41,074 nucleotides of DNA from CAZDET01 sp964504335 (GTDB lineage: Bacteria > Bacteroidota > Bacteroidia > Chitinophagales > Saprospiraceae), in assembly GCA_964504335.1 (NCBI GenBank), contig CAZDET010000047.1, positions 1 through 41,074 of the forward strand, given 5' to 3'. This document shows, piece after piece, positions 24,603-33,427 of this stretch (position 1 is the first letter of the stretch; every line of letters starts with the position of its first letter). The notes below the pieces were generated by a model, which saw only the letters and a program-made list of their open reading frames with translations, made no database searches and had not been told where the DNA came from. The translations under genes were made by a program, and so were the position numbers.

Positions 24603-25703
24603 ATGATTCAGTACCTCCACATCCATCATCCCTTCCAGTTGGAATCGGGTGCCGTACTTCCTCGGCTGACCATCGCGTATTCCACTTATGGGAAACTAAA
24701 TGCAAAACGGGATAATGTGGTGTGGGTTTGTCATGCCTTGACAGCCAATAGCGAAATCGAGGATTGGTGGGCCGATTTGTACGGACCGGGGCAGGCGCTC
24801 GATCCGGAGCGATACTTCATTGTTTGCGCCAATATGCTCGGCTCCTGCTACGGGACGACTGGCCCGGGTGATTCTGATCCGGCTACCGGTAAGCTCTACG
24901 GTCGGTCGTTTCCCCTGATTACGATTCGCGATATCGTGCGTGTGCACCAGTTATTGGCAAAGCACCTGGGCATTACCAATATTCGCCTGCTCATCGGCGG
25001 GAGCATGGGTGGCCAGCAAGCACTCGAATGGGCAATCATGGAGCCGGCGCGCATCCGGTTGCTCTGTGCCCTGGCCACCAATGCCCGCCACAGCGCATGG
25101 GGCATTGCCTTCAACGAAGCCCAACGCATGGCCCTGGTTGCCGATCATTCACTCGATTCGGAAGGCCTCGATGCTGGAAAGGCGGGATTGATGGCGGCAC
25201 GTGCCATCGCCATGTTGAGTTACCGGCATTTCCGAACCTATGCCGCCACCCAGACGGATGGTGATCTGGACAAGGTGGAGGCGTTCCGGGCCAGCAGCTA
25301 CCAGCAGTACCAGGGCCTGAAATTGTGGAACCGCTTTTCGCCCCTGGCCTACTGGTCGCTGAGCCGAAGTATGGATACCCACAATCTGGGCCGCCATCGA
25401 AAAAGCCTGGAAGGGGCCCTTCAGCGCATTACCGCTCAAACGCTGGTCATTGGGATCGATACCGACATTCTCTTTCCGCTCGAAGACCAGGCCTTCATCG
25501 TCCGGCATGTACCAAAAGCAAACTTGCGGGTCATCCATAGCGATTTCGGCCACGATGGCTTCCTCACGGAGGCCGCTCAGGTAAGCCGTCTGTTGATGCC
25601 TTTTCTAGTGGGAAATGGACTCGATAGCTCGGAAAAAAGCCACGCGTATGCCGATGCGCTTGCCGGTCGGCGACTGGCCCTACCCGGTACCGAGGCTATC
25701 TGA
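24603..25703 (+). CDS. metX: Homoserine O-acetyltransferase
   Basis: 366 residues from the ATG at 24603, 13 bp after metY; the longer frame overlaps metY and is not needed. An alpha/beta-hydrolase-fold acyltransferase of the MetX type: nucleophile Ser134 in IGGSMGGQQALEW, the conserved NMLGSCYGTTGP (77-88), catalytic Asp in GIDTDILFPLEDQ and His in DFGHDGFL. It acylates homoserine for MetY in methionine synthesis. Acetyl versus succinyl donor cannot be decided by eye. Its last 24 bp overlap the convergent DUF4340 gene, so no terminator lies between them. Confidence 0.95.
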   Translation: MIQYLHIHHPFQLESGAVLPRLTIAYSTYGKLNAKRDNVVWVCHALTANSEIEDWWADLYGPGQALDPERYFIVCANMLGSCYGTTGPGDSDPATGKLYGRSFPLITIRDIVRVHQLLAKHLGITNIRLLIGGSMGGQQALEWAIMEPARIRLLCALATNARHSAWGIAFNEAQRMALVADHSLDSEGLDAGKAGLMAARAIAMLSYRHFRTYAATQTDGDLDKVEAFRASSYQQYQGLKLWNRFSPLAYWSLSRSMDTHNLGRHRKSLEGALQRITAQTLVIGIDTDILFPLEDQAFIVRHVPKANLRVIHSDFGHDGFLTEAAQVSRLLMPFLVGNGLDSSEKSHAYADALAGRRLALPGTEAI

Positions 25704-26681
25704 AAATTCTTCGGGCAGAGGAGGTCCGAGCACCGGTCTGGTTAGCTGCTCCAGGCTGTCCGGAAACCCAAAAATGGTTTTGTAAAGACCGCTGGAGTCG
25801 GAAGCTACCCAGGTGTTTGGAAATTGGCTGGAGTGGAGCAACAGGGTCTGTGGCAGCAGGGTATCGCGAAACAATTCGATTCGGACGGAATCCCGCCCAC
25901 GACCCCGCAACAAGAGGCGCCGACTGGGCCGCTTGCGCATATCTACCTCGTTGACATTATCCACGAAGCGGCGGCCGTCCAAGGTGGCAATCTGCCCTAG
26001 GTAGGCCGCAAAGCGCGTACTATCGACCGGAAGTACCAGGGTGCTATCGTACAGCCATCCAACATCGGTCCATTCGTAGCGAAACAGCGTATCCCGGCGT
26101 TCATCGGAAAGTTCGACCAGGTTGAATTCCGGCGCTAGCCGGAGGAAGGCGCGTTGGCGAAAATCGTCCAACCGGATGGGAAGCTGTCGGGGATAAAAGT
26201 CTTGGAGGCTGTAAATCTCACTCTGCCCCTGAAGTTGGATGTAAGCCGACACGGTGTCCGGTATAGAATCTGCCGGCGGCTGAAACAGGCGGAAGATCTC
26301 CGTATCGCCATTCCGATGCCGCAATTCGACGAGAAATTCCTCGTCGGAGTCCCAACCTAAGCGGCGCTTGGCCCGGGAGCCCGAACCGGCGATGCTTCTG
26401 GTTTCCAGGCTGTCGAAGGCGTTCAGTAATCGATCCACTTGGCGGGAGCGGGCCCGAAGGTTAGTTTTCTGGAACGAGGCCATCCACCCCTTCTCCGTGT
26501 TGGTGAGTAGAAGGAAGTTTGTTTCGCCCGGAGCGAACAACCGAACGGTGCTGAGATCGGCGGTATCGATCTTTAATAAGCGGACCTGTAATTCCGGGCT
26601 GCGCTGCCGCTCCATGAAATATTCGATCAAGCCGTACAGCGCAAGCAGGACGATAAATAGGATGAGATACAGGCGATTCAT
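25680..26681 (-). CDS. DUF4340-like membrane-anchored protein
   Basis: 333 residues. One N-terminal transmembrane helix (about 3-20) anchors a large exported domain. The opening LKIDTADLSTVRLFAPGETNFLLLTNTEKGWMAS and the repeated modules with W-x-S and LDGRRFVDN motifs resemble the DUF4340 family, often linked to gliding or ABC transporter GldG-type proteins, though no GldG partner is here. It is the last gene of a likely minus-strand operon after rdgB (12 bp apart) and an unknown membrane protein. Its 3' end overlaps metX by 24 bp. Function unknown. Confidence 0.7.
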   Translation of the reverse strand: MNRLYLILFIVLLALYGLIEYFMERQRSPELQVRLLKIDTADLSTVRLFAPGETNFLLLTNTEKGWMASFQKTNLRARSRQVDRLLNAFDSLETRSIAGSGSRAKRRLGWDSDEEFLVELRHRNGDTEIFRLFQPPADSIPDTVSAYIQLQGQSEIYSLQDFYPRQLPIRLDDFRQRAFLRLAPEFNLVELSDERRDTLFRYEWTDVGWLYDSTLVLPVDSTRFAAYLGQIATLDGRRFVDNVNEVDMRKRPSRRLLLRGRGRDSVRIELFRDTLLPQTLLLHSSQFPNTWVASDSSGLYKTIFGFPDSLEQLTRPVLGPPLPEEFSDSLGTG

Positions 26682-26693
26682 ATCGATGAATGG

Positions 26694-27290
26694 CTAAGTG
26701 TGCTCCTGTCGGCTATCCAGAAATTCCAGTAGCTTGGCCGTGGCGATCCCACGGTGGCTGATGGTGGCCTTTTCGGCGCTGGTCATTTCTGCGAACGTGC
26801 GGTTGTACCCGTCGGGCACAAAGATGGGATCGTAACCGAATCCGTCTTCCCCTCGCATTTCCCGGGTGATCTGTCCGCGCACCAACCCTTCAAAGGTATA
26901 AAGCTCGCCCTCTAAAAACAGGGCGATGACAGTCCGAAACTGCGCCCCGCGTTGCTCCTGCTGGAGCATTTTTCCCAGCACTTTAGCCATATTGGCTTGT
27001 GGGTCGCGGGCTTCGCCTGCATAGAGGGCGGTGTAGACTCCGGGCTCGCCGTGCAGGGCGTCCACTTCCAGGCCGGTATCTTCGGCAAAGCAATCGATCT
27101 GGTAGTGTTCTACTACGTAGCGGGCCTTTTGCTTGGCGTTTCCCTCAATGGTAGTTTGGGTTTCCGGCAATTCTTCGGTGCAACCAATATCTTGTAAACC
27201 AAGCAGTTGGTACCGATCTTCGACCATTTCCTTGATTTCGCGAACCTTGTTGGGATTATTTGTGGCAAATACAAGCGACTTTGCTGCCAT
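26694..27290 (-). CDS. rdgB: Non-canonical purine NTP pyrophosphatase (RdgB/HAM1)
   Basis: 198 residues from the ATG at 27290. It hydrolyses dITP, ITP and XTP to monophosphates, keeping damaged purines out of nucleic acids. Motifs: FATNNPNKVREI (8-19, the substrate-phosphate loop), EDTGLEVDAL (metal-binding acidic site), PGVYTALYAGE, FGYDPIFVPDG and SHRGIA near the end. The longer upstream reading frame (to 27338) lacks family similarity. It lies 12 bp from the DUF4340 gene and 66 bp from the unknown gene upstream, all minus strand. Confidence 0.96.
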   Translation of the reverse strand: MAAKSLVFATNNPNKVREIKEMVEDRYQLLGLQDIGCTEELPETQTTIEGNAKQKARYVVEHYQIDCFAEDTGLEVDALHGEPGVYTALYAGEARDPQANMAKVLGKMLQQEQRGAQFRTVIALFLEGELYTFEGLVRGQITREMRGEDGFGYDPIFVPDGYNRTFAEMTSAEKATISHRGIATAKLLEFLDSRQEHT

Positions 27291-27356
27291 GTGTGTGCGT
27301 TCAATTTTTGGGCTAGCGGATTGTATGCTCTCCTCCAACGCGAAGGTAGAGAATAA

Positions 27357-28247
27357 TTATCTGGTAATCGGCAAAGCGCAAAGGCGCCGGAAGGGAAGGC
27401 TCTCCACCATCTTTAGGTAATCGCTTTGCCCCGGATAGGTGATGGGGCGTTGATTCTGGTAGTAAATGCGACTCAAGCCGTCGAGGCCGTGCAACTGGTA
27501 GGCGGCTTCGACCTGGCAGAGGGCTTGGTCGGGTTTCAGTTCCGGGTGCAACCGAGCCTGAAAGGCAGCCAGCCGACGCACGTACCGCTCTATTTGCTGA
27601 TCGGTAGGGCGAGAAAGATCGAGATACGATAAGCGCGGTTGCTCGTAGGCATAGCGCAACTCAAACTCATCGCCGGCTCGGAGTGGGAGGCCGAAGGTGG
27701 TCAGGCTATCGGCTGCCGCAACGGCACCGTAGTAGACGTCACTACCGGCGCGGAAGGAATACATCAGGCCGTCCTTGTCTTTATCGTCCGCCAGGCGAGC
27801 GGTGGTTCTTACCCCGCCACGGGCTTCCAGGTCGCGCAACATCGTCGGAGTAGCAGGGCGCATACTGATCGTGAGAATGACAGCTAAAATCGAGGCGAAG
27901 CCAATGAGCCCGCCTCCCAGCCACAGGGCCTGGCGCCAGTGCTTTTTTTCGGAAGCCTTCCGCATCTCATTTAATGGCGTGGCTGCTTCGCGGTTCAGCG
28001 TACAGCTATACTGATAGTTGGTGCCCGTAAGTCGTTCGATGTGGACCTCGCAAAGCTCATCATCCAAAAAGAAGGAATACATTTTGGAGGAGGTAATATT
28101 GAAATCAATGAGCACGATCCGGGAGTTACAATGCATAAGCACGTGCCCAGTGCGCTCTCCGTGGAAGAGCCCGAGGCGATACACCTTGCCGCGATTTCCA
28201 GTCACTGTCCATCCAAATTGGGGCACAATTGTGTTGTTGTGGAGCAA
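27357..28247 (-). CDS. Uncharacterised single-pass membrane protein
   Basis: 296 residues, family not recognised. The track start is a TTG at 28247, preceded in frame by a stop, so any true start is at or inside this point (in-frame GTG codons lie at residues 8 and 15). Residues 20-95 are beta-rich (KVYRLGLFHGERTGHVLMH, VLIDFNITSSKMYSFFLDDEL). A transmembrane helix spans 107-128, and residues 135-296 form a soluble domain with a YGAVAAADSL segment and a helical tail. No ATG start within 110 bp is the odd point, and the N-terminus is uncertain. It shares the strand with rdgB and DUF4340 genes. Confidence 0.6.
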   Translation of the reverse strand: MLHNNTIVPQFGWTVTGNRGKVYRLGLFHGERTGHVLMHCNSRIVLIDFNITSSKMYSFFLDDELCEVHIERLTGTNYQYSCTLNREAATPLNEMRKASEKKHWRQALWLGGGLIGFASILAVILTISMRPATPTMLRDLEARGGVRTTARLADDKDKDGLMYSFRAGSDVYYGAVAAADSLTTFGLPLRAGDEFELRYAYEQPRLSYLDLSRPTDQQIERYVRRLAAFQARLHPELKPDQALCQVEAAYQLHGLDGLSRIYYQNQRPITYPGQSDYLKMVESLPFRRLCALPITR

Positions 28248-28518
28248 TCAGGGGCCAAAAAATGCCCGCTCACTCCGAGTGAGTACTTTGATCGAGTTAA
28301 TTTCAGCGAACGAATGTTGTGTTTTACCAACCAATACAATTGGACAAAGGATGGTTGGTTCCGTTTGAAGTTTGGCCTTCCAGTAGTAGGGCCTCAAAAA
28401 TACTGCCAAAGAAAGGCAGTACCTCGCAGTGCGTACTCTAATGTGTTTAATGATTACCAAAAGGTAACTACAATTCAGCTTATATACCGAATTTTAACAT
28501 TCTTGAAGGGTCTGATTT
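28248..28518. other. Divergent gap with two hairpins
   Basis: This 271-bp gap separates the unknown membrane protein (minus) from the PaaY-like gene (plus). A 6-bp hairpin CTCACT/AGTGAG lies at 28269-28283. A second hairpin (TACTGCC 28401-28407, GGCAGTA 28415-28421) is followed on the minus strand by TTTTTG, like a weak terminator or attenuator inside the leader of the minus-strand gene. The T-run plus preceding TA also spells TATTTTTG, a -7-like box, so its role is ambiguous. Confidence 0.45.
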
Positions 28519-29103
28519 ATGTTCTATTCATTCAAAGGGTTTCAACCGGTGGTAGATGCCAGCGCATACGTGCATCCGCAGGCAGTGGTAACGGGCAACG
28601 TCATTATTGGCGCGCACGTGTATATCGGCCCGGGAGCCGCCTTACGCGGCGATTGGGGGGGGATCGTCGTTGAAGACGGCTGCAATGTGCAGGAAAATTG
28701 TACGGTCCACATGTTTCCCGGCATCGAGGTCCGGCTGGAGGAAGGGGCCCACATTGGTCATGGCGCAGTCATCCACGGGGCCCGCATCGGCCGCAATTGC
28801 CTGGTGGGGATGAACAGCGTCGTGATGGATGAGGTCGTCGTCGGCGCAGAATCCATCATCGGCGCGCTGACCTTCATCAAAGCCGGGACTGCCATCCCTC
28901 CCCGAAGCCTGGTAGTCGGCAATCCCGGCAAAGTGATTCGCCCGGTAAGCGATGAAATGATCGCCTGGAAAACCAAAGGCACCCAACTTTATCAACAACT
29001 CCCCGACGACCTACGCGCTCACCTCCAACCCTGCGAACCACTCCGCGAGCTGCCCGCCGATCGGCCGCCGCAGGAGCGGTTGTATGAGCGGTGGAAGAAG
29101 TAG
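28519..29103 (+). CDS. PaaY-like hexapeptide-repeat protein (gamma-carbonic-anhydrase family)
   Basis: 194 residues forming a left-handed beta-helix of hexapeptide repeats (VVDASAYVHPQAVVTGNVIIG onward, split over residues 11-31). The three metal ligands of gamma carbonic anhydrases are visible: His64 in NCTVHMFPG, His81 and His86 in AHIGHGAVIHG. GRNCLVGMNSVVMD and the C-terminal WKTKGTQLYQQLP are typical of PaaY/CaiE proteins. Members are trimeric, metal-dependent; PaaY acts as a thioesterase in phenylacetate breakdown. No paa genes are in this window, so a general thioesterase or carbonic anhydrase role is equally possible. Confidence 0.88.
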   Translation: MFYSFKGFQPVVDASAYVHPQAVVTGNVIIGAHVYIGPGAALRGDWGGIVVEDGCNVQENCTVHMFPGIEVRLEEGAHIGHGAVIHGARIGRNCLVGMNSVVMDEVVVGAESIIGALTFIKAGTAIPPRSLVVGNPGKVIRPVSDEMIAWKTKGTQLYQQLPDDLRAHLQPCEPLRELPADRPPQERLYERWKK

Positions 29104-29106
29104 GTG

Positions 29107-29127
29107 TTAGAACTTAGATTATAGATG
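29107..29127. repeat. Short heptamer repeat (TTAGATT-like)
   Basis: Three 7-nt units follow one another: TTAGAAC, TTAGATT, ATAGATG. Related 7-nt units (TTAGATT, ATAGAAT, ATAGATT) occur on the minus strand at about 29194-29238, past the stop of the RND pump gene. Together they form an imperfect inverted arrangement between the convergent genes. Confidence 0.45.
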
Positions 29128-29233
29128 TACGGACCAGATATCTCAGGGTCGAAAAAGCGGCCCCTTTGTCAGTGCCTTTAGCTCTTAGGCTTGACATGCT
29201 AAAATCTATATTCTATTCTCTGAGACCTTAAAT

Positions 29234-32200
29234 CTAAACCAACTCCTCCTTCACCCGCACCCGGGGCGGCAACAACCGGTACAGCAACGGAGTGACGATC
29301 CGGCTGAACAGCAGGGAGCTGATGAGGCCACCTACGATTACCCACGCCAGGGGGCTGATGAGGGGCGAACGCTCCAAAATCAGTGGGATAAGACCGCCGA
29401 TGGCAGTAACCGTCGTTAAGAGGATGGGTAAAAAGCGCGTCTCCGCGCCCACGCGCACAGCCTCATCGAGCGACATGCCCTGCTCGCGGAGCTGGTTGGT
29501 ATAATCCACGAGCAGGATAGAGTTCTTAATTTCAATGCCCACCAGAGCGATCATGCCCACCGTGGAAGTGAAGGAAAGAGTTTCGCCGATGAGGTAGAGG
29601 GCAACTAATGCCCCGATAATTCCCAATGGAATCACGGATAGTACGATCAGCGTACTTTTAAAGGTGCGGAATTCGAGTACCAAAATGCCGAGCAATCCAA
29701 AGGTGGCAATGATGATAATACTGCCCATTCCACCAAAAGATTCCTGGCCGGTCTCTCGCTCTCCACCGGGGATAATGGTATAGGCAGGTGGTAAGTTGAT
29801 CGTTTCGATCCGCTCGAGGATTTCATCGGTCAGGCGCTCCACGTTATAGCCAGTCTCGACGAAGCAGCTGACGTTGGCAAAGCGCTCTTTGTTGAAATGG
29901 CGCAGCACGGAAGGCGAGGTGGTCAGCTCGAGGGTAGCCACCTGAGCCAGCGGGATCAGCGCTCCGCTCATCGAGGTCAGATAGATGCGGGAAAAGACTT
30001 CATCTACTTCATCCTCCTCTTTTTCCACCGACACGTTGATGGCGTATTCTTCTCCGTCATCCGTGCGGAAATCGCTGACGTCGAGCCCCGCGATCCCCAA
30101 CCGGATCGTGCGGGCAATCTCGGCAACCGAAATGCCGTATAAGCCCGCCTTTTGCCGATCGATAACGACCTGAATATTTGTTTTGCGAATAGCCAGATCA
30201 TTGTCTACATAGATCGTGCCTTCCGTGTCTTCCATGATTTCTTCTAACTGGGCCGCAAAAGCGCGCAGCGAATCCAGATTATTGCCTACAATTCGAATGT
30301 CGATGGGGGCCTCTACCGGAGGGCCTTGCTGAAAGCGGGTTACCTGAATATCGGCACCGGCCAGCGAGTCGAGCCGGTACCGCAGGGCATCCGTGAGGGC
30401 GGTAATTTCCGGAACGTGCATGCCCGGATCGGTCTGAACAAAGAGCTGGCCGTAATTACTGGCGACCTGGCGGGGGAATTCATTGTAATACACCCGCGGA
30501 TTGCCCCGCCCGACATTGGTACTGATGCTCACCACTTCTTCGTATTCGCCTACCATGTCTTCTACCTGCCGGACAATTCGGTCGGTTTCGTCGAGATTGG
30601 TACCGAGGGGTGCCTCTACATTGATTAGAAACATCGTTTTTTCGGACATCGGAAACACGCTGAATCCAATCAGCGGTACCAACAGCAAGCTGGCTCCGAA
30701 AATACCGGCCACAATGAGCAAGGTGAGCGCAGGGAAGCGGAAAGCCCGCTCCAGCAAGCGCTTGTACGGCTCGTTGATGTATTGCTGAAAGGCGCGCATT
30801 GCCCAGTTGCCCTCAGGCCGCTCGTGCTCGGCCAGCAGCAGACTCGACAGGAAGGGGATGATGGTAATTGCCACGAAGAAAGACGCAATAACCGTAAAAA
30901 TTACGGCCATGGGGAGGCTGCGAATGAAGTCGCCCGAGCCCTCCGGTAAAAAGGCCAGCGGCAGGAACGCCAGCAGGAGCGTGGCTGTACACCCCACTAC
31001 CGCAATGCCGATTTGTTTGGTGGCCACTACGGCTGCTTTTTTCCGGTTGTATCCCTGGCGGATGAAGCGTTCGATATTTTCAACCACCACGATGCTGTCG
31101 TCTACCAGCAAGCCGAGCGAAACTACCAGCCCCACGATGCTCAACTGATTCAGCGAATAGTTGAATAAGTCCAGTAACGCCAGGCCAATGGCCAGCGACA
31201 GTGGAATGGAGATCATCACCACCAAAGACGACCGCCAACCAAGCGGAATCAAGGTGAGCAACACGAGGCTCACCGCGATGAGAAAGTCGCGCCCCAGGCC
31301 GCCGAGCCGTCGCTGCACGTACTGGGCCTGGTCGAAGCCCACGTCCAGTTGGATGTGATCCGGCAGGGTTTTTTCGAATTCGGCGATAATGGGTTTGACT
31401 TCTTCATCGGCCGCTACGATATTCTTCAAATCTTTCAGCATGACGGTTACCCAAACTGCCCGGGTGCCGTTGTAGCGAGCGTGGTTGGTGATTTCTTCCA
31501 ACCCCATCCGAACCGTGGCCACGTCGCGCAGACGCACCACCCGGCCGCCTGCTTCGGCTTGCACCACTACGTTGCGCAAGTCTTCCACGGTTTCCAGGGT
31601 ACTGGTGGTTTCAATGTTGTACCGCCGCGTGCTGAGGTCGATATTCCCGCCGGGAATATTCACATTATTCGACTGAATAGCGCCGAGCACCTGATTCAAC
31701 CCGAGCCGGTTGGTAGCCATCTTTTCGAGGTTGATACTGACTTCCACTTCCTGCTCCGGATACACCAGCGTTTCAACCCGCTTCAGCAGCTTTACCTTTT
31801 CGAGGCGTCGTTTGAGTTCTTCGGCCGTTGCTTCCAATTCGGGGTAGCTCGCGGTAGGAGAGCTGATGGCAATTTGCTGGATGGCCACATCCGAGGAGGC
31901 CGCTCGCTGCACCTCCAGCGTCTGAAGGTCCTCGGGCAGGTCGGGGCGGAGCTTGTTTACTTCCCGCACCACGTCGTTGTTCTTGTTCTCCGGATCGACA
32001 CCGAACGTAAACTCAACCTGCATGATCATCAGGCCGTCGTCGCAGGTGGTGAAGATTTCCTTGATGTCGTCCAGTTCGTACAAAGCATCTTCGATGGGGT
32101 CGGCCACCAGTTCCTCCATATCGATGGGGTTTGCGCCCGGATAAATCGCCAGTACCGTGTAAATAGGGGCGTTAAAGGGCGGATCTTCCCCCCTGGGCAT

Positions 32201-32293
32201 CGTGAGGAGCGAAGTGAGTCCCAGCACCAACAGCATGGTAAAAATGATGATGGTAAACTGGTAGTTCTTGACGGCGAATTCCGAAATTTTCAT
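29234..32293 (-). CDS. RND-family efflux pump, inner-membrane subunit
   Basis: 1019 residues, within the usual range for RND pumps. Twelve transmembrane helices and two large periplasmic loops can be read. Proton-relay aspartates of TM4 are present in SLGLLVDDSIVVVENIERF, and the TM10-12 region has ALVGIEIKNSILLVDYTNQLRE. The N-terminus FAVKNYQFTIIIFTMLLVLGLTSLLTMPRGEDP is of the HAE1/AcrB type; no heavy-metal Met motif is obvious. It uses proton flow to export substrates through the adaptor and the outer-membrane channel encoded just upstream. It starts 12 bp after the adaptor gene, so the genes are co-translated. Confidence 0.95.
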   Translation of the reverse strand: MKISEFAVKNYQFTIIIFTMLLVLGLTSLLTMPRGEDPPFNAPIYTVLAIYPGANPIDMEELVADPIEDALYELDDIKEIFTTCDDGLMIMQVEFTFGVDPENKNNDVVREVNKLRPDLPEDLQTLEVQRAASSDVAIQQIAISSPTASYPELEATAEELKRRLEKVKLLKRVETLVYPEQEVEVSINLEKMATNRLGLNQVLGAIQSNNVNIPGGNIDLSTRRYNIETTSTLETVEDLRNVVVQAEAGGRVVRLRDVATVRMGLEEITNHARYNGTRAVWVTVMLKDLKNIVAADEEVKPIIAEFEKTLPDHIQLDVGFDQAQYVQRRLGGLGRDFLIAVSLVLLTLIPLGWRSSLVVMISIPLSLAIGLALLDLFNYSLNQLSIVGLVVSLGLLVDDSIVVVENIERFIRQGYNRKKAAVVATKQIGIAVVGCTATLLLAFLPLAFLPEGSGDFIRSLPMAVIFTVIASFFVAITIIPFLSSLLLAEHERPEGNWAMRAFQQYINEPYKRLLERAFRFPALTLLIVAGIFGASLLLVPLIGFSVFPMSEKTMFLINVEAPLGTNLDETDRIVRQVEDMVGEYEEVVSISTNVGRGNPRVYYNEFPRQVASNYGQLFVQTDPGMHVPEITALTDALRYRLDSLAGADIQVTRFQQGPPVEAPIDIRIVGNNLDSLRAFAAQLEEIMEDTEGTIYVDNDLAIRKTNIQVVIDRQKAGLYGISVAEIARTIRLGIAGLDVSDFRTDDGEEYAINVSVEKEEDEVDEVFSRIYLTSMSGALIPLAQVATLELTTSPSVLRHFNKERFANVSCFVETGYNVERLTDEILERIETINLPPAYTIIPGGERETGQESFGGMGSIIIIATFGLLGILVLEFRTFKSTLIVLSVIPLGIIGALVALYLIGETLSFTSTVGMIALVGIEIKNSILLVDYTNQLREQGMSLDEAVRVGAETRFLPILLTTVTAIGGLIPLILERSPLISPLAWVIVGGLISSLLFSRIVTPLLYRLLPPRVRVKEELV

Positions 32294-32305
32294 AGTGGAA
32301 CAGGC

Positions 32306-33346
32306 TTACTGAATGATGCGAACGCGGTTTCCGGATTTCAGATAGGGGGCACCGGTCGTGATGACGGTGTCTCCGGCCCGGAGCCCTGCATGAATAGCGA
32401 TGCGGTCGGTATGGAGCCGGCCCACCAAAACCGTCTGGCGATATACGGAGCCATCCTGTTGTAAGACAAACACATGAGCCGAATCTGACGAGCTCTCGAT
32501 AAGCGCGTCGATCGGAATGCTCAGCAGTGAATCGGTTGCCGGATGCAGTACGAGATTGGCCACCAGTCCAACCGCGAGCCGGGGCGGCGGCTCTTCAAAG
32601 CGACACTCTACATCAAAGGTGCCCGATTGGGGGTTGCCTACATCGGCCAACTGGCTCACACTACCCCGGAAGGTTTGTTCGGGGTAGGCGTCCAATCGGA
32701 TGGTGACGGGATCCCCTACTTGCAGGCTGGCCCAGTCGCGGTCGCTCAATCCGGCCTGCACTACATAGTTACTCTTATCGGTATTCAAAAGCGCCAGTAC
32801 GGGCGAGCCGGGGCCCGTCACCTCCCCCTCGTTCATGAGCTTGCGGATAACCTTGCCGGAAAAGGGCGCCCGTACGGTCGCAAAGTCCTGATTAAAGGAG
32901 GCCATCTCTACGTTTTCCTCTGCCACCTCCAGGGCCGTTTCCGCATCTTGCACCTGCTCGAGCGTTGCTACCGAATCGGCAAATAGATTGCGCGCTCGTT
33001 CGAGATCGCGTTGCGCTTTGGCCAGACCAACTTTCGTTTGCTCCACCTGTGCATTAATTTCGGTAAGGTTGAGCCGGGCGAGTACCTGCCCCCTCCGCAC
33101 CCGATCGCCCTCCTCCACAAAGATGCGATCAATGACTCCACCGATTTTGAAAGCTGGCCGGGCTTCCTCTTCTGCCACGACCAAGCCAACGGCGCGGATC
33201 GTATAGTCGGCCGGTGCTGCTTTTACTTCCGCTGCCCGAACGGGTATGGCGGCCGACGTAGTTGCTTGCTCCGATTCGGTAACAGGAGCTTCCGGCTGGC
33301 AGGCTGCCAGAAGAATACTCGCAATGAAAAGGTACACTGGTTTCAT
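32306..33346 (-). CDS. RND efflux periplasmic adaptor (membrane fusion) lipoprotein
   Basis: 346 residues. A lipobox (LAAC, Cys16) predicts a lipoprotein. The adaptor order is clear: barrel-lipoyl segment (KIGGVIDRIFVEEGDRVRRGQVLARLN, split over about 67-93), a coiled-coil hairpin (about 95-150, AQVEQTKVGLAKAQRDLERA), the second lipoyl half (ATVRAPFSGKVIRKLMNEGE), beta-barrel and a membrane-proximal domain. It links the pump encoded next to it with the TolC-like channel. It starts after an 81-bp gap that carries a heptamer repeat abutting its ATG. Confidence 0.95.
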   Translation of the reverse strand: MKPVYLFIASILLAACQPEAPVTESEQATTSAAIPVRAAEVKAAPADYTIRAVGLVVAEEEARPAFKIGGVIDRIFVEEGDRVRRGQVLARLNLTEINAQVEQTKVGLAKAQRDLERARNLFADSVATLEQVQDAETALEVAEENVEMASFNQDFATVRAPFSGKVIRKLMNEGEVTGPGSPVLALLNTDKSNYVVQAGLSDRDWASLQVGDPVTIRLDAYPEQTFRGSVSQLADVGNPQSGTFDVECRFEEPPPRLAVGLVANLVLHPATDSLLSIPIDALIESSSDSAHVFVLQQDGSVYRQTVLVGRLHTDRIAIHAGLRAGDTVITTGAPYLKSGNRVRIIQ

Positions 33347-33353
33347 GTTAATG

Positions 33354-33381
33354 GCGAATAGTGAATCGCGAATAGCGAATT
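33354..33381. repeat. Heptamer tandem repeat, four units
   Basis: GCGAATA, GTGAATC, GCGAATA, GCGAATT follow without gaps. On the minus strand they end 7 bp before the ATG of the adaptor gene, inside the tolC-adaptor gap. The arrangement mirrors the octamer repeat before the hydrolase gene at 17331-17378. Confidence 0.75.
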
Positions 33382-33427
33382 GTTATTTTTCAATTGTGTC
33401 GTTTGCATATCCTCACACCCACACTCT

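Noticed and set aside
31349..32464. 371-codon plus-strand ORF opposite the RND pump and adaptor
   Set aside because: Antisense to two unmistakable efflux genes; its His/Gln/Phe-rich composition is a shadow artefact.
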